Below are positions 22,457 to 34,200 of a stretch of 64,000 nt of DNA, piece by piece. The stretch lies in the NCBI GenBank assembly GCA_030762935.1, contig CM060900.1, positions 285,517,784 to 285,581,783 on the forward strand, given 5' to 3'. Made by a program: the position numbers and the translations under genes. This DNA comes from Hymenopus coronatus. Its lineage: Eukaryota; Arthropoda; Insecta; Mantodea; Hymenopodidae. The notes under the pieces were generated by a model, which was not told the DNA's origin, did no database searches, and saw only the letters and a list, made by a program, of their open reading frames with translations. How positions within the stretch are numbered: the first letter of the stretch is position 1; each line of letters begins with the position of its first letter.

Positions 22457-24480
22457 GAGGGATCCTCGCGTATAGGCTAATGCGTATACATGGGAGAGAG
22501 CGAATTCAAGGAGACATGTTGGGAGGAGGTGGGAACCTAACCAAGTTCTGTGTAATAGATATTTTCCAGTCTATTGGGCATCGTTTTCAATGACGTTTGC
22601 TTTGTTTTACAGTCATATTGCTTTCTCACAATTTTGTCACGTTTTAAACATTTTTTAGCATTTTCCTTGTATTGTGAATTATGTTTGAGGACACCTTTTA
22701 TTATTTGTTGTTTTTCTGAGCACTTGCAGATCATTTATTAACACTTTTGAAGTTTGTCTGAGTGCTAGAACCGGAGTTTCAAATGGTTTTAAGGACATTA
22801 CACGTCACTTTTGACGGTATTTGGAACTCTATGATAAATATTTTCTGGATTCGCATCCGGCATTTTGTCTCTTTTCAACTCATTTCTCGACATTTCAAGG
22901 GTATTTTGGAGTCTTAAGCAGATATATTAGTATTTTTCAGACGTTTTTTGCTCATATTTTACATTATTTTGCAGTGCTTTCCAATGATGTTTACACTTTT
23001 ATGGTCAGTTTAGCATATCTTAGGTACAACTTTGCAATATCTGCAGTGTTTTCACCGCATTTGTCGGGGATTTTAAAGGCGATTTTAGTGTTAGCACATT
23101 TCTTTTGAATGCTTTTATTAACATTCCATGTCATGTTTAGGACAGCTAGAGTCAGAGTATTTATGAGACTTTATAGCATTTTTTTAAACTAAATTCGTGA
23201 CATTTTAAGTGATGCATGAAGCACTTTCGAGCACTTTTTAAGACAGTGCACATAATTTTTGGGGTATTTTGGAACTCTAGGATAGATAGCCTCAGGGTAT
23301 GCATCAGGCATTTTAGCTCTTTTTCAACTCATTTCACATCATCTTAAGCCTATTGCGAGTTCTTAAACAGGTATTTTAGGCTATTTGAGTAGGGTTTTTT
23401 TTAGCATATTTTACATTATTTTGCAGTGTTTTCTAATGGTTTTTAGCACTTTAATTTAATTTTAATACGTTTTGAAACTATTTTTCAGTGTTTGTGGTGC
23501 TTACAGATACATATTTTCCGGATTTTTTCTTTAACACGATTTCAGTGTTGGCACAGTTGTTTATGGAGGTGTTAATGACATTCCTTGCCATTTGAATGAT
23601 GTTTAGGACTCTAAGTCAGATGGTGTAAAGGCATTTATCAGCCATTTTAACTCGAACAGTTAACAGTTTTGAAGGTATTAGGGGACACTAGAACAGGTAT
23701 TTTAAACGATATATGCGTTTTGACCCTATTTTACATTACTTTGCAGTGTTTTTATTGCTTTGACACTTCTACATGCATTTTAAATGCAGTTTGAGAGGAG
23801 ATTACGATATTTTGTAGTGTTTCGTAGCGCTTTATCATCACATATTTTTCGGAATTTTTTAAAGATGACTCTTTGCGCTGTTTCAACTATTTAGAATCAT
23901 TTAATAACATTCCATACCGTGTTACGGTCTTTAGAGCTTTACAACAGCCATTCTAACGTATTTTTTCATTCGTTTTGCTTATATTCTCCAGTACTTTCCA
24001 CTGTTTCTAATGGCTTTAACACATTTACAGTAAAATAAGAACTGAAGCTTTCCTGGCGACGTGTTAATTCAAAATCTTCTCGGGCTTCTAGCCAGGTAAA
24101 AACTTGGTTTGACACCAACGTTTCGAAGAAGTCTTCTCGGGCTTCTAGCCAGGTAAAAACTTGATTTGACACCAACGTTTCGAAGAAGTCTTCTCGGGCT
24201 TCTAGCCAGGTAAAAACTTGGTTTGACACCAACGTTTCGAAGAAGAAGAAGAAGAAGAAGAAGAAGTTCACCCTGAAGACGAGGAAGATGCACTTCTTCG
24301 AAACGTTGGTATCAAACCAAGTTTTTACCTGGCTAGAAGCCCGAGAAAATTTTGAATTAACATTTACAGTAGTTTTAGCCGGTTTTGTGGATTTTGCATT
24401 GCTTTGTTGTGGTTTCTATCCCCCTGGAAATCGTTTATCACTTCTAAGGTATTCAGAAACTATAGAACAGCGTTAAGCTG
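22457..24480 (+). repeat. Satellite-like array, about 450-bp period (left copy)
   Basis: AT-rich sequence in which the phrase ACATTATTTTGCAGTG recurs at 22961 and 23413 (452 apart) with a diverged ACATTACTTTGCAGTG at 23733. GGAACTCTA...GATA recurs at about 22823 and 23270, and ATTCCATGTCATG-type blocks recur too. The units are diverged and of uneven length. The outer edge (GATAGAGGGATC) matches, in inverted orientation, the outer edge of the array at 42.83-44.04 kb. No coding content; the apparent frame at 22821-23108 is incidental. A foldback element interrupts it at 24064-24360. Confidence 0.75.
24064..24360. mobile_element. Foldback element with three 57-bp direct units in one arm
   Basis: The left edge TTAATTCAAAATCTTCTCGG and the right edge, the complement of TTAATTCAAAATTTTCTCGG, form inverted termini. 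The left arm carries three nearly identical 57-bp units beginning at 24075, 24132 and 24189, each containing GGGCTTCTAGCCAGGTAAAA and ending TTTCGAAGAAG. A (GAA)n tract follows to 24266, then a 26-base spacer, then a single inverted copy (24293-24360). The sequence ACATTTACAGTA occurs on both sides (about 24025 and 24361), hinting at a target duplication, although about 30 extra bases intervene on the left. The 57-bp unit is 19 codons, so repeated peptides appear in several frames; no known protein is evident. Confidence 0.8.
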
Positions 24481-25049
24481 TTCTATAGGTATTTAAACCC
24501 GCTTTGAATATATTTTTAGAATTCCTTTTATGATTATTTCTACATTCTGTTTCGGTATTTTCGCAGTCCAATAATAGTATCGTATCCTTTTACAGACTTG
24601 CACATGTTCAGATGCTAACTTGTGGAGTGATGGGATATGTGTATGCATTCCAATCTTACTTATGTTGTAAATATAACATAACCTAGCATTGTGTTTTTAC
24701 ATTTTCTTTTCTCTATTTTTATTTTGTGTCTAATGTCTCTCTTTTCATGGCTATTAATAGAAATATGATCTAAGCCTTTTCTACTGAAGTCATTTTAGTT
24801 TTAGTGAACATTGTGTTTCTATATGCTTTTATTTGCCTTTTGTTGTTTTTACAGTCCCTTTTCTTTTAAGCAAGATCTTTGTTGTTTCTTTTTTTCTCGC
24901 AGCTAGAACTTGAATAATGCCCATGATCCTCTTTCTGTTATGAATGCTGTTACTGTTGAAGCGTTAGGCATATTTGATGAGTTGTTTTTAGTGTCTCTAG
25001 CTTTTTTTTTTTATTTCCTCTCTTCTTTTACTCGGGCTTAAGACGGGCT
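24481..25049. other. AT-rich sequence, no gene
   Basis: T-rich sequence between the satellite-like array and the Jockey-like 5' region, with no recognisable coding or RNA feature. Confidence 0.4.
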
Positions 25050-25259
25050 TACCTGTATTCTAAGGTAGAGTTTCCACCGTCCCTCATTCCTATTTCTCTT
25101 ATTCTTCTCTCTTCCACCCAGGGACCTACTACGGTTAGGTACGGGTTTGGCGCATCCAGGGTCCCGAGCCAAACTTGACTCCCTCTGTGGGCAAACTCTG
25201 AGTGGCGAGAGAATCAGTAGGTCAAAATGCATAGCCATGTGGTGTAGGCTGTACATGGA

Positions 25260-25555
25260 GACCCGTGTCGGTGGAAGGGAATATCCCGGTTGGTTGAGGG
25301 TTGCGCATCTGAGCCTGGGCTTCTGATCTTCAGTAACTGGGGAAGGTGTGCAGCCTAATACACAGTTTTGGTTTCTGCTTCACCTAAACGGGAGGATAGG
25401 AACTAACCCACCCCTAGTCAATCGGCTAAGACTAGGTATTATACCAAACTACAGGGTAAGTGAGACGGCGAGCCTGCTATATTCCCTGTGTAGCCCTGTC
25501 ATCCCAGTGGGGTGACGCCTCTTTGGGCTCCGTGGCGGGTGGGGAGCACTGAGGG
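25260..25555 (+). promoter_or_regulatory. Putative 5' leader of the Jockey-like element
   Basis: GC-rich sequence ending in TTTGGGCTCCGTGGCGGGTG just before the ATG of ORF1 at 25556. By analogy with Jockey-type elements an internal promoter would lie in this leader, but no specific promoter motif can be assigned by eye. Confidence 0.4.
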
Positions 25556-26958
25556 ATGAAATCTGCTACCATCTATATGGCAAAACAAGCACCAAAAAAT
25601 AAAACAGCCACTGGAAGAGAAGTAGTTGATTGCAGTGGTCCTCGCTACTTGGTAATAATTAGGACAGAGGAAAGTAGGAAATTTACGTCAGTCAGCCCTT
25701 TTGCTATACAAAAGGTTCTAGACAATATTGCTGGTCCGGTACATTCTTGTCTTAAAACGCGAAATGGCAACCTTCTGGTAGAAACATTTACGGCATCCCA
25801 GGCAGGAAAACTACTGAAAGAAAGAACGCAAGGCAGCTACCCGATTAAGGTCGTACAGCACAAGACTTTGAACTCCTCACGCGGCGTTATCACTACCCGC
25901 GCATTAGACGGGCTGTCGAATGAGGAGCATCAAGAGGATCTGGCAGACCAAGGTGTCACATCTGTTTACGGGGTTCAACGTAAGGTAAATGGTGAATTCG
26001 TTCCTACCCGTACCCAGTTCCTTACCTTTGATCGCGCAGATCTCCCTCAAGGAATTAAGGCTGGGTATGAAACCATCGACGTTTGGCCATATATTCTTAA
26101 TCCACTTAGATGTTACAAGTGCCAGCGTTTTGGGCACACCAGTGAGCTCTGAACTGGTCATTCTACTTATGTAATATGTGGAGAAGCATCGGACGATGGA
26201 GCTTGAATGGCAACTCCTTGTGTTAATTGTAGTGAGGAACACCAATCTAGTTCCGGAGATTGCCCCCATTTTACGGAGGAACGACCGATCCAGGAGATAC
26301 GGGTGAAAGCGAAGGTGTTCATCTCAGAAGCCCGTAGGCTCCTACGTCTCCGCCAACCCTCAAACTTGCAATATAAACAGGGCAACAACTTCTGACAGAG
26401 TTCCCACAGCCAGAACACACCCAAAGTTCACCACTTCTAACACTACATCAGCATCAATATTGTCCAAAGCTGCCAATGAGAGGAGGAGTCCAGAAAATAA
26501 GTTACCCAAACCTTCGACCTCGGGCAACAAGACCGGCTCAACCGTTTCGTATTCTGCGCTAGCTAAAACATTTATGATAAGTTATGTCACATGTCATTTC
26601 CTGAAAGGAAATGTTAAGTCACCTCTCAAAACATCTAAGGGAAGACAAAGTTTAAGCCATTCTCCATGTCGATCCTCTTGGGAGGAATCTTCGGGAGGGG
26701 GGTGGTATAGCTCGACGGCGACCATCTGCGTCGATCAGCATCTCCAATCAGTTCTCCGTTTTTGAGCCAAAATTTTCCATTGGAAAGAGGAGCTCCTCCG
26801 TGGAGGAAATGGAGCAGGAGGATAATGCTCCCACTGCCAGACGAAAAATGCAGAAGTGGCAAGATCGGGCTCCTGAAAACAGTGTAAGTCCAACACCTAA
26901 AAAGAGGAAATTGCACCGACTAGAATTACGGAATATGCAGAAATATACACGGCATTAG
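25556..26958 (+). pseudogene. ORF1, gag-like RNA-binding protein with zinc knuckles (Jockey-like)
   Basis: In non-LTR elements ORF1 coats the element RNA and escorts it to the nucleus. The 198-codon opening has an RRM-like region (YLVIIRTEES to about residue 170) and then a first zinc knuckle CYKCQRFGH. A stop (26150-26152) falls exactly where that knuckle's final Cys is expected, and a second TGA (26201-26203) sits at another expected knuckle Cys. The same frame continues with a third knuckle CVNCSEEH...GDCPHF and a helical ERPIQEIRVKAKVFISEARR segment. After a third stop at about 26395 and frameshifts, a Ser/Pro-rich tail ends with a basic PKKRKLH segment (about 26896-26916) resembling a nuclear localisation signal, stopping at 26956. 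Start chosen: the ATG after the GC-rich leader. Confidence 0.82.
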
Positions 26959-29900
26959 ACCTAATCGACTAGAACTTGAACTGTTGTTGGTTGTTTGCTT
27001 ACGAGAGACCAAGCTCCGACCACATGACGTTACCTTCAGGCACAACTCCGCTGTACGGTGTGATTTGTCACCGGAAGAGGGCGTGCCTGTTAATGGGAGC
27101 ACTATGATACTCGTCAGAGATGATCTTTATGCTGCAGCCGTGCCCTTATAGTCTAACATCCAGTCGGCCGTTGTACGAGTCACACTGCCATCTACCAACT
27201 TCACCATTTGTAGTATCTATCTGTCTCTCTCTTTTGACCTCTCACGCACTGATTTGGGCGATCTAATTTCCCAGTTACCAGCTTCATTTCTGTTGGTGGG
27301 TGACGTGAATGCCCACCACCCATTGTGGGGCTCACCTAGGGCTTGTGCGGGAGGTCATCTATGTGCCGATTTCTTAGACAGCTATCACTTAGCTCTCTTG
27401 AACACCGGAGAGCCTACATTTCTTTCTGACACCATAGACATAGCTTTTTGTTATCCACCATTAGCAGTTGCCTTACACTGCAATATTATCCCTGACTTAC
27501 GTTCTAGTGACCACTTTCCAATTATTATTAGTCTCTTGGCACAGTTGTACGTTCTCAACGTTTACCTAAATTACGCTTAGATCGAGCCATTGGGATCTTT
27601 ATTCCCGTTTGTCAGTTTTTCCCTGCAGCGGACACGACATGGTACATTTCTTAGTTGAACACTTTACAGCAACCTTTCTTTCATCTGCTAAGCAGTCCAT
27701 TCCACGAACGACTGGTCCACCTCGTCGGTTTCCTGCTCCTTGATGGACGGCTGACTGTCGGAATGCAATTCGCGCCCGAAGACGTGCTCTTCGAAATTTT
27801 AGCTTAATACAATATAAGAAGATGCGTGCCAAATTCAGACAACTTATTAAGGACAGCAAAAAGAATTCATGGAAAGAGTTTGTAAGTTTCTTTAATAGGC
27901 ATACACCTTCCTCAGTCGCATGGGCGGTAAATCCATCCACACACCAATCGCCGGTCGCAAAGTACCTGCTGGAGCTATTGTTGATTCGTTTGACGTGGCG
28001 AACGTTTTAGGCGGTGCTTTCGCTCAGATGTTTAGCTCAAACAGTTATTCCCCTGAGTTTCTTGCCGTTAAGTCTTGCGTGGAATCTCAAGGCTTGTCTT
28101 TTCGTTCCGGAAACTTAGAGGATTACAATCGCGTATTTACTATGGCGGATTTAGACCATGCACTTTTATCTTCGCGAAATTCTGCACCAGGTCCAGATGG
28201 GACCCACGTTAAAATTTTGCAACATCTCTCTCCTGAAGGTAAGGCTTTCCTGCTCCAGGTCTACAATCGTGTCTGACCTTTCCAGATAAGCGGTGTCGCT
28301 CTCTGGTGTAATGGTTACCAGGCTAACTTCATATTCCCAAGGTCGCGGGTTCAAACCCGGCAGAGGATGACGGATTTTTTGGGGTGTAAAAATCCTTAGC
28401 AATGCTTCCTTTGGAAGGGAAGTAAAGCCGTCGGTCCCGTGTCATAGATTTACGGCACATAGAAGAACCTCAAACCTGATAGAGAGGCCTCTGAGCAAAA
28501 TTAAGCGACCTTTTACACCCAGTTTAGAATGAGACGCTGAAAACCACAGCAGTTAAAGAGCGTCCATAAATAAAACGCCATTTACATTTTTAGATAAGTG
28601 GAGAGAGGCCACCATCATTCCACTTTTGAAGCCTGGAAAGGACCATCAGCTTCCGTCCAGCTACCGTCCTATTTCGCTCACCAGTTGCGTTTGCAAGGTT
28701 GTGCAACGCATGACCAATAGACGGTTAGTGTGGTGGCAAGAATCCCACAATTTACTGACCAATAGCCAATGCGGTTTTCGCCGACGTCGGTCAGCAGTAC
28801 ACCACCTTGTTATGCTGTTGACACAGATCATGAACGGCTTTCTTAAGAACTGTCACACAGTTGGAATCTTCTTTGACCTGGAGAAGGCGTATGATACGTG
28901 TTGGCGAGCAGGGATCTTACGTTCCCTCCTTAACTGGAATCTACGTGGACGCTTACCGTTATTTATGTAGGAGTTTATGAGGGACCACGTTTTCCGAGTA
29001 AGGGTCGGCTCGGTTTTATCTAACCTGTTTGTTCAAGAGAACGGTGTGCCACAGGGACCGGTTTTGAGCGTGACTTTCTTTGCTAATTAATTCTATCTCT
29101 CAATGAGTTCTCCCAGGTGTGTTCTGTTTATTCATAGACGATTTGGCTATCTTCTGCACCTCTCAACGTACGCAATTTTTGGAACGCCGTCTTAAACGGT
29201 GTTTAAATGCCCTTTATGATTGGAGCTCACAAACGACTTTCATTTTTCCGCTGAGAAGTCAGTCTGCGCGAACTTCTGGCGCAATAGAAGTTGGTTGTCG
29301 CCTTCTCTTTGGCTCGGGCCATAATTACTTCCTTTCGCAGATGAGGGGAAACTACTGGGGTTGGTTTTCGATTGGAAATTGTGTTGGTCACCACATATAG
29401 CAGAGCTGAAAGCACGGTATGACCGTTCTCTGAATATTTTACGGACACTAAGTGGTATGTCTTGGGGAACTGATCAGACAGTGTTGCTTCGTCCTTATCG
29501 TACGCTGATCCGATCCAAGTTAGACTATAGATGCACTGTTTATTCCTCAGCCGATCACCTGTGCTGAAACGACTAGACACGGTCTATAATCAGGGCATCC
29601 GTGTGCCTTTAGGCACTTTTCCGACCAGCCCAATTGTGAGCCTCTACGCAGAATCGGCAGAAGCCCCTCTGGGCTGTTGGTGGGAGGTCTTATTAGCCGA
29701 TTACGGCTCTGGGTTTAGGTGCATATCTGCGCATCCACCGTTTACTACTTTTCTCTTCACCGAGCTGGACGAACGTTATCGGAACCATTCACTTAGTGCA
29801 AGGCCTGCAGGCTTCCATTTCCGACAGCTGCTTTGGAAACAGCCTAGCATGTTTCCCAAGGGGGAGAGGGTGCACGCACCTTGGTTGCGTGTTGCCTCCT

Positions 29901-30687
29901 TGCGCACTGATGATAATGGATGTGCCTTTGTTTCAGGGACCGAACCTTCTACTTTCGGTTTGCCAAGTAGTACATCCATTTACACTGCAAAGTTGTATGC
30001 TATTTACTGATCCTTTCTATATATTTGCCGACGCCAACTCAATGACGGCCTCATTTTGAGTGATTCCCTTATTGCCCTTCAGAGCCTTCGTGAGCTTTAC
30101 AGCCCCCATCCCATCCTACTGCGTATGCAGGATACATTCCACATTTTTCATGCATCCGGTGTGCTTGTGGACTGCGCTTGGGCTCCTCGTCGCGTTGGCG
30201 TGCCGGGAAATGAACTAGCTAATTCGGCGGCAAAGAGGGTAACCACGGAGCCCAGTACTGCACTTCATTGCGTGACACCTTCAGACTACAGATTTGTGGT
30301 GCAGAGAGCAATACTTTCGTTCTGGTAAGCAAAATGGTCCGTTATCCGTGGCAAAAAGCTGCGAGGAGTGAAGGACCTGCCTGTGATGAACTGGTTAACT
30401 TCCTCTCGTTTGTCTCGCCGAGAGGAGGTGATATTGACTCGGTTATGAATCGGCTACTGTACTTTTACGCATCGCTACCTTTTCAACCGTAAACCAGCTC
30501 CTATTTTCGCGCCCTGTCGAGAAGAACTTTCAGTCCGCCATGTGTTACTAGAGTGTGGTCCTCTAGCACATATTAGGTCCTTTTTATCCATGCCGCTCTC
30601 TCTTGCGGAGGTTCTGGCTGGTGGCTCCAGAGCAGTAGACCTGGTTTTCACATTTTTGTCTAAAGTCCCTTTATCACTCAGATTTTG
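26959..30687 (+). pseudogene. ORF2, endonuclease / reverse transcriptase / RNase H (Jockey-like)
   Basis: The protein would nick target DNA and copy the element RNA. The AP-endonuclease domain shows LRETKL (about 27000), LVGDVNAHHPLWGS (about 27290-27330) and SDHFPIII (about 27510). The RT shows the NSAPGPDG segment (about 28180), FFDLEKAYDT (about 28869-28898) and FIDDLAIF (29131-29154), so RT aspartates persist. The RNase H region is damaged: Lys replaces the Glu of the usual ELYAIY motif (TAKLYAIY, about 29983-30009) and Asn replaces the terminal Asp (VGVPGNELANSA, about 30196-30232). The last stretch, PAPIFAPCREELSVRHVLLE onward, is open to the stop near 30687. Stops (e.g. 28968, a TGA near 27741) and frameshifts break the frame, and a SINE interrupts RT. 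No functional protein is possible. Confidence 0.85.
28291..28584 (+). repeat. SINE family 2, reference full-length copy inside ORF2
   Basis: A tRNA-derived head (TCTGGTGTAATGGTTACC A box; GCGGGTTCAAACCCGGCAGA B box, with a CTCTG/CAGAG acceptor-like pairing) leads into a body ending AAGAGCGTCCATAAATAAAA. The flanks CCTTTCCAGATAAG (28277-28290) and CATTTTTAGATAAG (28585-28598) are a 14-bp target duplication with three mismatches. The interrupted RT frame resumes straight after it (DKWREATIIPLL). The insertion is therefore younger than the host element but old enough to have diverged. Confidence 0.92.
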
Positions 30688-30953
30688 ATTTATTTTATTT
30701 GTGATACTTTGGATTTCTTGATTGGGTTTTTAAAGTTCAATTTTTTTCCTTTGTGTGCTTAAACAGAGCTATATGCTTTGCCCGTTATCTCTCTTTTTAT
30801 CGATTTTAATGTATTTTAGCTCCACTTCTGTTTTCAACAATAAATAACACCTTTACACTAGATTGTTATCCTGGTTTTAGCTCGAATCTTATTTGGTGTT
30901 CATTTTAAAGATATTTTAGCTCCTCTTCTGGCCAGGCTTTTTTAAATCTTTTT

Positions 30954-30984
30954 GGGCGCTAATGACCAACGAAGTTGAGCGCCC
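30954..30984 (+). other. 3' hairpin of the Jockey-like element
   Basis: GGGCGCT and AGCGCCC form a perfect 7-bp stem around a 17-base loop, just before the ATC-rich tail. A mutated version lies at 5618-5647 in the related copy. A role in reverse-transcriptase recognition is inferred from conservation at the 3' end. Confidence 0.6.
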
Positions 30985-30992
30985 TAATCCCC

Positions 30993-31186
30993 AAATATCA
31001 TCATAATCATTATCATCATCTACTTCTCTCTTGGTTTGTCTTTTGCTAGGTGCCTGGGAGTGTTTGTAGTGTAATCTTTAATTTCTCCTAAATATCATCA
31101 TAATCATTATCATCATCTACTTCTCTCTTGGTTTGTCTTTTGCTAGGTGCCTGGGAGTGTTTGTAGTGTAATCTTTAATTTCTCCT
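30993..31186. repeat. Perfect 97-bp tandem duplication spanning the retrotransposon tail
   Basis: Two identical 97-base units (30993-31089 and 31090-31186) each begin AAATATCATCATAATC and end TTTAATTTCTCCT. The first part of the unit is the ATC-rich tail of the Jockey-like element and the rest is flanking sequence. I saw no mismatch between the units, in contrast to the decayed element beside them. Confidence 0.95.
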
Positions 31187-31214
31187 ACCTCGTTACCAAT
31201 AATGAGTGATGTAT

Positions 31215-34200
31215 ATAATATTCTCTCATGATACCTTCACAACTTTGTAATATCCATAAGCATAAGTACATATTTCATCATCAGTAATCCTCTTTTATAA
31301 TTAAGAAGTGATAGAGCGATCCTGTTGACTTTTACAGCCGAAACGTGATGCTGTTGTGACATGATCAAATTCTTTGGAGTTCTTAGTATTTCGCTGTTGT
31401 TAAGACAATTTACCTAGCTGTCAAATGTGATGTACAGCTTAATAGCGCTTCGTTTTATGCCTTTAAACTTTTTGATCATTCCTGCGTCAATATCGAGAAT
31501 ACACATCTTAGTTTTCAGTTCGACAAATCGTTGGAAGATTTTTCCACTAGCTTCATTTTTAAACTTTCCGAACATATTATTGTTTTGGGTGGAGAGATAT
31601 ATGTGACTTGCAGGTTAATCAGATGCATCCAGATATTCCTGAAATTGTAGTCTGCCTTGGTGTATGTCAGCCTTCGCGACTCGACGAATGAAGAAGTCCG
31701 TATCCATGTACATAGGCTTCAGGTTTTCAATTACATAATACGGCAGTAGCACACCAAATTGGTAGGAGTACATGAGACTTTTCGATATATCCAGTACACT
31801 CATTCCGATGTATGTTGGCTTGCAAAATATAATCGGTCGTGATGTCATATGAGTAGCTGCCAGTTTAAGTCCTTATATGCTTCTATTGATGAATGTAAGC
31901 CTAGCAATTAGCTTTTCCATTTACTTCTCGTTTGTCACAAGACGCATATCCATTCGATTACGGGTATGCTCCATACTTATGCCAGACATAGCGTTGTGGA
32001 AGTGCTCATACAGACCTTTCTCAAAGTCATTTATAGCTCGTTGCCCCAGCTTGTTATTAAACGCTATGTAGGGTTATAACCAACACGATTGTCAACATTG
32101 TAGCACATGATGAATTTTTATTTGCCGTAGTCCATGTGAGAGCACCTGTTTTAACGTCATGTTCTAAAAACATATTTCTTCCTGCTTCGAAGGTGTGCAA
32201 TTAGCTTCTTCACACTTGAAGCAGAAACGGAAAATCATTATCAAGATTATTATGAAGCTCTCTAGCATAATCCACATCAATATTTAACATATATCCAACA
32301 GCATCATCTTCTTTCAGCCTTTCTATATTAATGCTGTCAGGAGTAGCCCACTGAAATTCTCATAAGGTAGTGGATGCTGCAGTGCTCAGACATATTGGTT
32401 ATTTGCATCTCCGTATGTAATAAATGGAGCTGGTGTATCAGCATCAAACTTCCCCAAGTAGGCATGGTTAGCTTGAACATACTGATGAGAAACATGACAT
32501 AATCCTCCTCTTATACCAGAATCTACCATTAGAAGCTGCTCATAATCCAATATTAATTCTAGGGTAATTACGGTATACAGTAACAGAGCATCTCAGGTAA
32601 ACCCTGGAGATGTAAAGTAATGAGCAGGATCAACTTTATGGGTATTCACTGTTTGCTCTCTGAAGACTTCAAATACAACGGCGAGAAGAAGTACATCTCA
32701 GGTTAAGTAGAGTCACTGCATTCTCCTAGACTTCGGATACTAAACTGGTCCCATCTAGATTCTGCATGCTCATACCTTGGATTATTGATTTTCTCCTCAT
32801 TTAATTTATCGTAGAACGCTTTCTTTGAAGGCAAGCATGCTTCTTTCAAAACATACCAAGTCGTGGTGTAATTGTAGGGGAATACTGGTTTGCGTGTCAT
32901 CAAATCAATCCTCTGTTCTTCAAAGCATTTGTACTTCTCAGGAAACGTTAGGGTTTTTGTTAGTTTATCCAAATCTAAGCTGAATGTCCACAACATGCTT
33001 CGAGACTGAAATATGTTTTTCTTTTGAGCACGGAATCACCGCCATCATTTCTCTTGTACAGCTTAGCTATGCAACGATCAAAGGTAACGATGGTATGTGA
33101 ATCATATCCGCTGAATTAGCGCATAAGGACTGGAATATAGTTCGGTGTTTTGCAGGCTAGGTTACACTTACTATGAAGACTTCCGCGAAATTTATCAGTC
33201 AAATGATCATGATCTTTTACCTTCCAGTTGTCTTCAGTGACTTTTTTATTACACCAGTAAGATTCGGTAGAACACTCGAATTCCTGCTGTTCATCTGTTA
33301 GTTTTAAATGTTTAGAAGATGTGTATACTCTGCTAATCTTAATTTCTAGAGACATTAGATAATCCAGAAACTTTTCAGCAGCACCATAACCTCTATATAC
33401 ATATGGGACAGTAGGTTAATCAATCTCTAGTTGCTCAACAGATGACGCTGGTTTGACGTAAACAGCAAAACTCAGAAGAAAATGCTTCTGATAGGGCGTT
33501 GTATAGACAGTTTCTGAATTAGACTCTAATGAATAAATTGGGCTGAGAATACCCTCAAAATACACATAAAATACATACGGGGGTTTCAGCATCCTTTCCA
33601 CATTTTTAAACTGGATGATCGAAGTTTCCTAGTGATAGCATGCTACCTACAGATAATAGCATGTTCCTGCAATTTCTCCTCTCCACTTCTTCCATATCGT
33701 TCATCAAAATGAGTGAAGCATCATTTGCAGGTGTACACCCGTTCTTTACATTTTACTCATTGTTCTCGAATAAGTTTTTCAAATTTTTTGATGTGTACAT
33801 AGTGATTCGTATAATTTCCATCACTCAGCAGAAGAAGGTTAGGATGATCCGGTGGTTCTTCCTCTACAACCTTTATTGGAAATACTGGGTACTTTTCATT
33901 CAGTCCAAAAACGTTGATAGATATTTTCATTTTATTTTTAAATGTCTGGATTTTAGTCAATGATGTAGGAAATGTGATAAACAAAAAGTTTTATTTATCT
34001 TCCAGTTCCTTGAGCTTGCTGACATGTTGAGGATCCTTTTGAATGGATTTTGCGAGGATTGCGTGTAAAAAGCATTTCTCGGCATGAAGGCTCACAGGGT
34101 TAATACAAGTTATCCTTGTTTTCATTGATGCGGGTAAATGAATATGACTGCTTCCGCGAAGGTGGTTATACTTGTTAATTCGAAGACGTATTCCCTTAAC

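Larger units (their letters stand above)
25050..30992 (+). mobile_element. Jockey-like non-LTR retrotransposon, nearly full length, inactive
   Basis: A GC-richer leader (about 25050-25555) precedes a gag-like ORF1 and an ORF2 with endonuclease, reverse transcriptase, RNase H and a cysteine-containing C-terminus. The 3' untranslated end carries a 7-bp perfect stem GGGCGCT/AGCGCCC (30954-30960 with 30978-30984) and an ATC-rich tail. A degraded form of this stem ends the copy at 2.65-5.7 kb, so it is a family hallmark and probably the RT recognition site. A family 2 SINE is inserted at 28291-28584. The exact 5' end is inferred from the composition change. No target duplication was found. Confidence 0.85.

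Noticed and set aside
22821..23108. 95-codon open frame in the left array
   Set aside because: It lies within a diverged tandem repeat, the frame is not maintained in neighbouring units, and composition is that of T-rich DNA.
24069..24476. Repeat-containing proteins (RNVGVKPSFYLARSPRR and FETLVSNQVFTWLEARE) in the foldback
   Set aside because: The same 57-bp units are open in several frames on both strands because the period is divisible by three; there is no independent evidence of translation.
26150..26203. Two in-frame TGA codons at expected zinc-knuckle cysteines, suggesting TGA read as Cys
   Set aside because: Elsewhere in the same element a TGA stands where Trp is expected (near 27741) and a TAG where another residue is expected (28968), and frameshifts abound. 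Ordinary decay explains all of them.
28300..28370. Functional tRNA gene
   Set aside because: The tRNA-like head continues into a SINE body shared with at least four other loci and is flanked by a target duplication.
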